From the NCBI GenBank assembly GCA_964584125.1, contig CAZOYP010000087.1:1-8761 (forward strand): a stretch of DNA of 8,761 nucleotides. The letters run 5' to 3'. Position 1 is the stretch's first letter. Each line of letters begins with the position of its first letter. This document shows positions 1 to 6,584 of the stretch, in pieces. This stretch comes from Nitromaritima sp964584125. GTDB lineage: Bacteria; Nitrospinota; Nitrospinia; Nitrospinales; VA-1. The translations under genes and the position numbers were made by a program. A model generated the notes under the pieces. The model made no database searches and had not been told where the DNA came from. It was given only the letters and a program-made list of their open reading frames with translations.

Positions 1-189
1 TTTGAATGTGATATGAATTTTAGCTATCATTTCGGGGTGAGATTATCACAGAACTTAATCTATTTCACAATGCTTTTAAAAAACTATGCTCATAAAAACA
101 ATAAAAAAACAACTTTTACAAGAAATTATTTTTTTAAAGACTGTATTTTATGCTATTTTTGTCGACTCTTATAAATAAAGCGAATTTTC

Positions 190-218
190 TTGAATCCACC
201 TTGATCAATCGCTATATT
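190..218 (+). promoter_or_regulatory. Putative sigma70-type promoter of the aldolase/dehydrogenase gene
   Basis: A -35-like TTGAAT (190-195) lies exactly 17 nt before a -10-like TATATT (213-218). This predicts a transcript start near 225, about 32 nt before the ATG at 257. The spacer contains the perfect 8-bp palindrome TTGATCAA (201-208), which could be a repressor site. This is pattern matching only; the flanks are AT-rich, so chance matches to the -10 box are common. Confidence 0.45.
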
Positions 219-256
219 TTTTGTCTTGTTTTCTAAATTTATACCGGAAAGAATGC

Positions 257-2314
257 ATGCAAAACCAATGGGACGAGCATCAAGCTAAAGCAATAATTGA
301 GCAATACCCAGGTGTTTCAGAAGATATTGCCCTGCGAGTATACACTTCTCGGCTTATAGGGGGCGATCCTAGTTTAGTTCTTCATGGCGGCGGCAACACT
401 TCTGTAAAATCAGTCACCACAAATACCATTGGGGAAAAAGTTAACGTTCTCTATGTTAAGGGAAGCGGATGGGACTTGGACACACTGGAGCCACCCGGTT
501 TACCCGGCGTACAACTGGATCATCTTATTAAACTAAGAAAGCTGAGCTATCTTAGTGACGAAGATATGGTTAATGAGCAGAGGACTCACTTACTCAATGC
601 TACATCCCCAAATCCATCTGTTGAAACTTTATTGCACGCCTTTTTACCTCATAAGTTTATAGACCATTCCCATGCGGACTCTATTTTAGTAATTGCTGAT
701 CAACCTAACGCCAAATCACTCTGTGAAAATATTTACGGGAATACCATGGGAATCGTCCCTTATATTATGCCCGGATTTGATTTAGCTAAAGCGGCTGCGG
801 AAGTTTATGAAAAAAATCCTACTGTCAAAGGCTTAGTATTGATAAATCATGGGCTATTTACTTTTGGTAATACAGCAAAAGAAAGCTACGATCGCCATAT
901 TGAAGCCGTGCAACTAGCCGAAGATTTCATCGCTAGTTATGACGAAAAAAAACTATCTCCTATCGATCCAAAAGTTGCCACCAATAAACTAGAGGTACTT
1001 TCATCTATATCCCCCTGTTTACGTGGATTGTTCTCAGAAGAAACGGGCCAAAGCTGGCTAATCCACTACAGAGAAGACCCCACTGCCTGTGCTTTTGCAT
1101 CAAGTCTGGAGTGCAAAAACTGGTCACAAATTGGGACCGCGACACCAGATCATGTAATTCGAACCAAACAAAAACCCCTCCTATTAAACCCCAAGGATTT
1201 GAATAACCCAAAAAAACTTCGGAAAGAAATTTCTAGCGCCCTTGAAGAGTACAAAAATAATTACCATAACTACTTTGAAACTAATGCTCAAAATAAAGGC
1301 GTCGGCAAAAAAGAGCTCGATCCCCTGCCGCGAATTATATTGGTTGCGGGGCTTGGGTTAATAACTATTGGTAAATCAGCCAAGGAAGCAGAGATAGCTG
1401 CAGATATTTACCAGCATACAATCGATATCATAAAAAAATCATTTAACGTAGGCCAATTCTCACCACTTAAAGATAACGACCTCTTTGACATGGAGTACTG
1501 GTCTTTAGAACAAGCAAAGCTAGGCAAAAAAAAACCCTCTTTAGCACAAGGGAAAATAGTTTACATCACAGGAGCAGCATCTGGAATTGGCCTAGCTACC
1601 GCAAAGTTATTTGCAGAAAATGGTGCCAGCCTTTTTTTAGTTGATCTAAACGAAAAAGCACTGGTCGATGAGGTAAAAAAACTACGCAAACAGTTTAAAA
1701 AAGGAATCGCATTTCAAGTAATAGATGTTACAGAAGAAAAAGAGGTTGAAAAATCATTTAAATATTTAACAAAAATTTTTGGGGGTCTTGATATATTAAT
1801 ATCTAATGCTGGCAATGCAATCCGAGGTAAAATAGGTGAAGTAGATTCCGCGACTTTACGCAAAAGCTTCGAGTTGAATTTTTTTGCCCACCAGACACTA
1901 GCATCTCAAGCAGTCCAACTTTTCCAAAAACAAAAAACAGGCGGTGTTCTTATGTTCAATGCATCCAAGGCAGCATTTAACCCCGGAAAAGATTTTGGCC
2001 CCTACGCTCTACCAAAAGCTGGGGTAATCGCCTTGATGAAGCAATATGCTATCGATTATGGGAAAGATGGTATTCGCTCGAATGCGGTAAATGCAGACCG
2101 GATACGCACTAAGCTTTTCACTAAGGAAGTCCTCGCTGAACGATCAAGTGCCCGTGGTTTGACGCCTGACGCATACTTCAAGAGCAATCTTCTTGAAACA
2201 GAAGTATTCGACACGGACGTTGCAAAAGGCTTTTTCGACACAGCGATGGCTGAAAAAACAACAGGTAGTGTAGTTATCGTTGACGGTGGCAATATTGCTG
2301 CAAGCCCGCGCTGA
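257..2314 (+). CDS. Bifunctional class II aldolase / short-chain dehydrogenase (rhamnulose-1-phosphate aldolase type)
   Basis: This is a two-domain enzyme of 685 residues, the usual size for this fused family. The N-terminal class II (zinc) aldolase domain spans about residues 10-245. It shows a GGGNTS phosphate-binding loop (44-49), a candidate catalytic Glu123 in NPSVE, and metal-binding His137 and His139 (HSH) and His198 (NHG). The C-terminal short-chain dehydrogenase domain (about 430-685) has the nucleotide-binding TGAASGIG (438-445), NAG (517-519), a candidate catalytic Ser570, YALPK (583-587) and a VDGGN ending. Family knowledge: such fusions cleave a ketose 1-phosphate such as L-rhamnulose 1-phosphate and oxidise the lactaldehyde produced; the exact sugar here is not shown by sequence. 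I chose ATG 257 because GGAAAGA (246-252) sits just before it. An in-frame TTG at 221 would add 12 residues, lacks an RBS and lies at the predicted transcript start. No sugar kinase, isomerase or transporter is adjacent. Confidence 0.93.
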   Translation: MQNQWDEHQAKAIIEQYPGVSEDIALRVYTSRLIGGDPSLVLHGGGNTSVKSVTTNTIGEKVNVLYVKGSGWDLDTLEPPGLPGVQLDHLIKLRKLSYLSDEDMVNEQRTHLLNATSPNPSVETLLHAFLPHKFIDHSHADSILVIADQPNAKSLCENIYGNTMGIVPYIMPGFDLAKAAAEVYEKNPTVKGLVLINHGLFTFGNTAKESYDRHIEAVQLAEDFIASYDEKKLSPIDPKVATNKLEVLSSISPCLRGLFSEETGQSWLIHYREDPTACAFASSLECKNWSQIGTATPDHVIRTKQKPLLLNPKDLNNPKKLRKEISSALEEYKNNYHNYFETNAQNKGVGKKELDPLPRIILVAGLGLITIGKSAKEAEIAADIYQHTIDIIKKSFNVGQFSPLKDNDLFDMEYWSLEQAKLGKKKPSLAQGKIVYITGAASGIGLATAKLFAENGASLFLVDLNEKALVDEVKKLRKQFKKGIAFQVIDVTEEKEVEKSFKYLTKIFGGLDILISNAGNAIRGKIGEVDSATLRKSFELNFFAHQTLASQAVQLFQKQKTGGVLMFNASKAAFNPGKDFGPYALPKAGVIALMKQYAIDYGKDGIRSNAVNADRIRTKLFTKEVLAERSSARGLTPDAYFKSNLLETEVFDTDVAKGFFDTAMAEKTTGSVVIVDGGNIAASPR

Positions 2315-2342
2315 GCTCTAATATAAAATGTTTAATTAATTA

Positions 2343-5075
2343 TTATAGCCCCCACTCCTTAACTGCGCAGAGTCTCAATATGGAGGGTAATACAGTAATA
2401 CTAGCCATAAGACAACAACCAACACCTAATGTTAGAACAAGTCCTAAACTATAAATTCCTTGATAATCAGCTACCATTAAGCTACCAAATCCAATCATTG
2501 TTGTGAGCGAACTAAGAATCACACCTTTTCCTGTACTTCTGGATAAAATATTGACATTTTTATCGGTCTCCTCTCGGTAGCGATGCACCATATGAACACC
2601 ATTAACAACCCCTATACCAATGATTAATGGTAGAATAACCAAGTTAGCGAGGTTGAATGAGACTCCCATTAAATCCATGATCCCAACTGTCCATACTGAT
2701 CCTACTACAACTGGAAGCAAAACTACTAGCGTGGCACGAATATTACCGAAGGATATAAAAATGTATATAAAAATAGCGACCATCGCATAAACCCCACCCT
2801 GGATATACCCATCCCTCATTAAACGAGTCGATTCAAACATGTGTATAGCGTTTCCTGTAACGCTAGGATCAACCTGTCTCAACTCTCTCAAAAATTTCTC
2901 TCTTTGATTAATGTCCCATACGTCCACACTAGGATATGCAGAAATTAAATACATTCCATTCTGACTGACATATCTTTTTCGCAAGTTTTCAGGTATTTCC
3001 GTAACACTTACAGGGGAAATATCAATATTAACCTTCAAGTCGGCAATTTTATCTCTATAGTCAACAAAAAGAACTTTGGAAAATTGATTAAGTCTTTTTT
3101 CAGCAATCTCTACCGATTGCTCTTCACTTTCATCCAAAAAAAGCTGTGCAAGCTTTCTTGCTTCTGCGACGTCCCCCTTATCTTCTTTGCCTTGGAGTTT
3201 AAAACGAATTTTTTTCATCGTTTTCACCAAACTTGGTTGTGAAACCAAAGAAATCTCATCCTCAACCTTAAGGTTTCCTAATACTGGTCTCAGTTCTTCG
3301 ATGTATTGAATCTTTTGCTTTTGATCCTCTGGTAGGAGAGAAACTATGCTCTCGATATTTCCAACCGTTGAAAGTTTTTCTAACTCATGATGTTTCTTAA
3401 TCGTTTCATCCAAAGAGTCGGTAAGTAACGCAACTGACCAAGCGGAACGCCCTGCCTCTTGGATCACCTTCATCTCATATTTAACTGCCTCCGTCCCATG
3501 TGCCTGCAAATTAAGAAGATTATAATCAAAAACCACACTTCTTAAGGAAAAAAGAGATGTAATAAATAAAATCATAGAAATAAAAATAATCAGACGGTAA
3601 TTTTTAAAAAAAATTTCAACCCAAGAGCATCCCCTCTTTGACAGCTCTTGTGAATACTTAGGCTTTCTTATTTTCTCCTCTAAACAGATCAAGGCAGGCA
3701 AAACAAGAATCATTGAAATCATGCAAAAGAAAATTCCTCCTCCTGATATTTTCCCCAATTCAACGATACCGATAAAGTCGGTAAAAACCATACCACCGAA
3801 GGCCATACCAGTCGTTACAGCGCCTGCAAAATTCCCACGCCCGGTACCTTGAACTGTTTTTTGCAATGAGTTAAGAACATCATTTCCAGACACCCTTTCT
3901 TCTTTATATCGCTCCAGAATGTGAATTCCAAAATCGATTCCAAGACCAATCAGGATGGTGGTAAATACAATGGTCAAAATATTTAAATGGCCTACTACAA
4001 GAGTAGCCCATCCAACCGACCAGCATAGGGCAATGATAAGTGAAAATACAGCGAGGAGTGGTTTTACTACTCCTCTATAAGAAAGAATAAATAACAAAGC
4101 TACTCCAAAAAGAGCTATCTGCGAAGCATTTTGAACATCTATCTGAGTTATGGCCATTTCATCAGCAGCAATAACATCTTCCCCTGTTAGGCCGGCTTCG
4201 ACGCCTGGAAATTTAGAACGCACCTCTTTTATTAACTTACGAACCAAGCTAATTGAATCGTGGATCGACTTTACTTCTTTACTGCTTTCATTTGGAACTA
4301 TGAGAATAAAAATAAGTCCGCCGTCCTCTGAAACTAAATATCCTTCCTCACGCAAAGACTTTTTACCATCCCTCAAAAATGAACTCCAAGGTGAAACATA
4401 TGATCCTCTTCCTTGCATATACAAAAGCATCTGTTTTTCAAGAGCGATTAGTAGGCTAAGGTCTTCCGTTTGACCTTTGCCATCTTTGCCATCCTCATCG
4501 CCGAGAAATCCAGTTAAAATAGAGTTCACCATTCCCGCGCTTATTTCAACATTAATACTTTCCATTAGATTGTTAAGTCCAGGAGAGGTATTTACTTTTC
4601 TAAAAAAGTTTTCGTTTGACTCAAGTTTAATTTTAAGATCAGCAAGGTCATCTTGTTTAAGATATAAAAGGCTTTTCTTTCTAAAGTACTCCGTATCAAT
4701 TTTATGCAACACTGTTGAAAAATTCTCTGAGTGTGATTTCAGTTTGGTTACAAAAAAATCTACAAACTTCTTCATCTTTACAGGATCTTTGTCAGAAACA
4801 ACCACCATCATTCCATCAAAGTCTTCGAACTCCTGGCGATATTTCTCGTAAGATTCTACGTAATCGAAGTTTTTTGCAACGAGATCACCTCTATTATTTT
4901 TAAAAGAAAGTTTTTCGAATGTAATCCAAACAGACAAACTTGCAGTCAATAAAGCAAATAGAACCACCGTAATAGGTTTAGTATAGGCGAGTCGTTCAAC
5001 ACTTAGAAAAAAGCGATCAAAAAAACCTAATTTCTTCTTAGCTCCAAAACTATTCTCGTGGTCTAAATTATTCAT
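2343..5075 (-). CDS. RND/MMPL superfamily exporter, HpnN-like (lipid or hopanoid transporter family)
   Basis: This 910-residue inner-membrane protein has the two-repeat RND layout. TM1 (about 34-52) is followed by a large periplasmic domain (about 55-315). A block of five helices (about 318-465) forms the SSD-like core, TM7 (about 493-512) leads to a second periplasmic domain (about 513-757), and five helices (about 759-900) end the protein. The TM4 signature GLGIDFGIH (377-385) and the second-repeat GIGVVNGVH (820-828) mark the repeats, each followed by an ERYKEE or HRYREE loop. Length and topology fit HpnN/MMPL exporters, which move hopanoids or other lipids across the periplasm using the proton gradient. 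No hopanoid-synthesis genes are nearby, so the substrate is open. The start ATG at 5075 is preceded by TTAGGAAA, a good RBS. The PagL-like gene lies 248 bp upstream on the same strand, so co-transcription is possible. Asp381 is kept in repeat 1, while the matching position in repeat 2 is Val824. Confidence 0.88.
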   Translation of the reverse strand: MNNLDHENSFGAKKKLGFFDRFFLSVERLAYTKPITVVLFALLTASLSVWITFEKLSFKNNRGDLVAKNFDYVESYEKYRQEFEDFDGMMVVVSDKDPVKMKKFVDFFVTKLKSHSENFSTVLHKIDTEYFRKKSLLYLKQDDLADLKIKLESNENFFRKVNTSPGLNNLMESINVEISAGMVNSILTGFLGDEDGKDGKGQTEDLSLLIALEKQMLLYMQGRGSYVSPWSSFLRDGKKSLREEGYLVSEDGGLIFILIVPNESSKEVKSIHDSISLVRKLIKEVRSKFPGVEAGLTGEDVIAADEMAITQIDVQNASQIALFGVALLFILSYRGVVKPLLAVFSLIIALCWSVGWATLVVGHLNILTIVFTTILIGLGIDFGIHILERYKEERVSGNDVLNSLQKTVQGTGRGNFAGAVTTGMAFGGMVFTDFIGIVELGKISGGGIFFCMISMILVLPALICLEEKIRKPKYSQELSKRGCSWVEIFFKNYRLIIFISMILFITSLFSLRSVVFDYNLLNLQAHGTEAVKYEMKVIQEAGRSAWSVALLTDSLDETIKKHHELEKLSTVGNIESIVSLLPEDQKQKIQYIEELRPVLGNLKVEDEISLVSQPSLVKTMKKIRFKLQGKEDKGDVAEARKLAQLFLDESEEQSVEIAEKRLNQFSKVLFVDYRDKIADLKVNIDISPVSVTEIPENLRKRYVSQNGMYLISAYPSVDVWDINQREKFLRELRQVDPSVTGNAIHMFESTRLMRDGYIQGGVYAMVAIFIYIFISFGNIRATLVVLLPVVVGSVWTVGIMDLMGVSFNLANLVILPLIIGIGVVNGVHMVHRYREETDKNVNILSRSTGKGVILSSLTTMIGFGSLMVADYQGIYSLGLVLTLGVGCCLMASITVLPSILRLCAVKEWGL

Positions 5076-5186
5076 ATTTTTTCCTAAGACACTAAAACTT
5101 AAGATCGATTAGGACCTATAAAAAGAGAGAACATAATCTGGTTACAATAAAGACTCGAAGCTTACCATCTTGCAGGCAACCGTTCC

Positions 5187-5216
5187 AACTCAACATCAAT
5201 AAAACAAAATTGAGTT
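5187..5216. repeat. Inverted repeat in the RND exporter leader
   Basis: AACTCAA (5187-5193) and TTGAGTT (5210-5216) form a perfect 7-bp inverted repeat with a 16-nt AT-rich spacer, about 110-140 bp upstream of the exporter start. It could be an operator or a weak hairpin in the leader. The rest of the 5076-5323 gap shows no convincing promoter on the minus strand. Seven-base repeats of this composition arise by chance fairly often. Confidence 0.25.
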
Positions 5217-5308
5217 TGATTTTTATAAGGAGGGGGAACTATTTTTAAAAGGTATTCGAAGGCGATATAAACTGTAGTTGAAGGGTTAAGGTTGTTAAAT
5301 AAAATGTA

Positions 5309-5322
5309 GTAGGGACACCTAC
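5309..5322 (-). terminator. Possible weak terminator after the PagL-like gene
   Basis: Read on the minus strand, the sequence right after the TGA stop (5326-5324) forms GTAGG-TGTC-CCTAC, a 5-bp stem with a 4-nt loop, followed by TACATTTTATTT. The stem is short and the T tract is interrupted, so it would be inefficient and might allow read-through into the RND exporter gene. Confidence 0.3.
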
Positions 5323-5323
5323 A

Positions 5324-5935
5324 TCAAAAACGAAATCCCAGGCTGAATACGTGGGCGTTGAGCCCGATATTTGGTTTCGCTATACCAGCATTTGAAACGT
5401 GAAAAAGTCTGTAATTAAGAGAGTAGGTCCCTGATTCGCGGAACAATTCGACTCCAACTCCCCCGTGCAATAGGAATTGAAACTCAGAACCTAACTCATA
5501 TTCAGCAGGGGTATCATCCCAGTCCTGCATAGAAAACCCAGCTCCTACTAAGATTTTCGGAGCCCACCTTCTTTGAGAATTAAGAAACTTATAATTTACC
5601 ATTACAGGAGAAAAACCTATCAGATATTCATGGTCCCGATGGGTCAACTGAGCTAGACCTGCTTCAACATGCCAATATAGTGCCCCCTGCAAAGGAGAAT
5701 CAGAAGCTATGACCCCTGTTAAATTTTTTTGCCAGTTTGGAAATATAAAAGCAAAACTAAGATCCGTCCTATCTCTCCCCGGTGGCAAGTTAAAAGTATG
5801 GCCAAAGCCCAGTTCCCCACCAAATGAAGTATTGCCCTTGGCAAACCTATCAGCAAATTTTTGATCCTCGGCAAAAACGGGGCTCGAGATAACCATAGCC
5901 ATAATTACAATCCATAGGAAAAGGATTCGATGCAT
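5324..5935 (-). CDS. PagL-like outer-membrane lipid A 3-O-deacylase (acyloxyacyl hydrolase family)
   Basis: This 203-residue outer-membrane beta-barrel protein begins with a clear signal peptide, with likely cleavage after Ala22 (SSPVFA|EDQ). The mature part alternates in beta-barrel fashion and ends with a terminal phenylalanine (LGFRF), the usual BAM-recognition signature. The C-terminal motif HVSNAGIAKPNIGLN (179-193) matches the PagL active-site region. Family knowledge: PagL removes the 3-O acyl chain from lipid A with a His-Ser-Glu set (His126, Ser128, Glu140 in Pseudomonas aeruginosa). Here His179 and Ser181 are present, but the position 14 residues after the His, where Glu is expected, is Asn193. 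The protein therefore belongs to the family, but its catalytic chemistry may differ or be lost. The start ATG is preceded by GAAGGG (5946-5941) at 5-nt spacing. It lies upstream of the RND exporter on the same strand and is divergent from tatA. I see no firm promoter. Confidence 0.8.
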   Translation of the reverse strand: MHRILFLWIVIMAMVISSPVFAEDQKFADRFAKGNTSFGGELGFGHTFNLPPGRDRTDLSFAFIFPNWQKNLTGVIASDSPLQGALYWHVEAGLAQLTHRDHEYLIGFSPVMVNYKFLNSQRRWAPKILVGAGFSMQDWDDTPAEYELGSEFQFLLHGGVGVELFRESGTYSLNYRLFHVSNAGIAKPNIGLNAHVFSLGFRF

Positions 5936-6102
5936 TTATACCCTTCGAGTGTAAGCTTAGTTATTGTTTTTATTAATAATTACAAAGGTTTTATCGGAAT
6001 ATTAACACAAATTCATAAGATCTTAAAATGGATTTAATTCAATTTGTTTTTGCAAGAATTAAGTGGTAAAGTTTCCCTCTTAGGGCATATAAATCGGATA
6101 CT

Positions 6103-6108
6103 TATAAT
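6103..6108 (+). promoter_or_regulatory. Possible -10 box for tatA
   Basis: A perfect TATAAT lies 20 nt before the tatA ATG. The hexamer 17 nt upstream (6080-6085, TTAGGG) is a poor -35 match. The implied transcript start (about 6115) would fall in the Shine-Dalgarno sequence, giving a very short leader. A second AT-rich hexamer, TATAAA (6088-6093), is an alternative. A small CCCT/AGGG hairpin (6075-6085) sits just upstream. Confidence 0.3.
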
Positions 6109-6128
6109 TTTATAGAGGATTTCTCGCC

Positions 6129-6386
6129 ATGATGGGTATTGGTTTTCCAGAGTTAATGATCATTTTAGTTATAATCATGATTATTTTTGGGGCTGGAAAG
6201 CTTCCAGAGATCGGTAGCGCCTTTGGCAATAGCATTAAAAACTTCAAAAAATCTATGAAAGACGCTGAAGAAATTCAAGAAGCGACAAACTTGGAATCCA
6301 CCGAAAAGATCGAGGATTCAAGCGATTCTGAGCAGACCGAAGACCAAGCTGCCACAAGTACAACAGAGACTCAAGACGATAAATAA
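6129..6386 (+). CDS. tatA: Sec-independent (Tat) protein translocase subunit TatA
   Basis: This 85-residue protein has the TatA/E layout: a very short N-terminus with GFPEL, one membrane helix (about 5-21), the conserved FG hinge (20-21) followed by GKLPEIG, an amphipathic basic helix (about 25-45, with SIKNFKKSMKD), and an acidic unstructured tail rich in Glu, Asp, Ser and Thr (46-85). TatA oligomers form the passage for folded proteins exported by the twin-arginine pathway in the inner membrane. GAGG (6115-6118) precedes ATG 6129 by 10 nt; the next codon is also ATG (6132), and most TatA proteins begin MGxGxPEL, so either Met could be used. No tatB or tatC is adjacent, so those partners must be encoded elsewhere. 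A TatB-type role is unlikely given the short tail and classic TatA amphipathic helix. The gene is divergent from the PagL-like gene. Confidence 0.92.
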   Translation: MMGIGFPELMIILVIIMIIFGAGKLPEIGSAFGNSIKNFKKSMKDAEEIQEATNLESTEKIEDSSDSEQTEDQAATSTTETQDDK

Positions 6387-6456
6387 AATTAGCATCAATC
6401 TCTTTTTCTATCAATTTTACATAGTTTCATTAAAATCCAAATCGCTTATTGATGCA

Positions 6457-6487
6457 TTGGCAATTTTTTTAGATCTATTTTTATATG
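6457..6487 (+). promoter_or_regulatory. Candidate promoter upstream of the sigma factor operon
   Basis: A -35-like TTGGCA (6457-6462, one mismatch to TTGACA) is followed after 19 nt by TATATG (6482-6487). The spacing is long, so the match is weak. The implied transcript start (about 6494) falls at the edge of the perfect dyad 6495-6515, the classic place for an operator. An alternative -10, TATAAT (6546-6551), lies closer to the gene but has a poor -35 (CTAACT, 6523-6528). Confidence 0.25.
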
Positions 6488-6494
6488 AGCGACA

Positions 6495-6515
6495 TCTAAC
6501 CAAAATATGGTTAGA
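6495..6515. promoter_or_regulatory. Perfect 8+8 bp dyad, operator candidate upstream of the sigma factor
   Basis: TCTAACCA (6495-6502) and TGGTTAGA (6508-6515) are exact reverse complements separated by 5 nt (AAATA). There is no T run on either side, so it does not look like a terminator for tatA. Further copies of the CTAAC core lie at 6523-6527 and 6595-6599. The dyad is about 70 bp before the sigma factor ATG and fits a binding site for a dimeric regulator; which regulator is unknown. Confidence 0.45.
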
Positions 6516-6584
6516 GAAACACCTAACTCTGGACTGGCAGGTCTTTATAATTATTAGTAATAACTTGGATGCAGTTGGACGTAT

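Noticed and set aside
221..256. TTG 221 as start of the aldolase/dehydrogenase
   Set aside because: The 12 extra residues do not resemble the family start, no RBS precedes the TTG, and ATG 257 has GGAAAGA directly upstream.
1005..2292. Minus-strand frames inside the aldolase/dehydrogenase gene
   Set aside because: They are antisense to well-conserved domains and lack recognisable motifs.
2315..2342. Terminator between the convergent aldolase and exporter genes
   Set aside because: Only short AT palindromes (such as TTAATTAA) are present; there is no GC-rich stem followed by a T run on either strand.
4150..4903. Plus-strand frames of 62 to 124 codons inside the RND exporter gene
   Set aside because: They lie opposite a clear membrane-protein gene, are Ser-rich low-complexity translations and have no domain signature: shadows of the real gene.
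5224..5260. Strong Shine-Dalgarno-like AAGGAGG on the plus strand and an ECF-like GGAACT-N15-TCGAA pattern
   Set aside because: No ATG, GTG or TTG follows at usable spacing and no plus-strand gene or recognisable RNA lies before the PagL-like gene end, so both look like chance matches.
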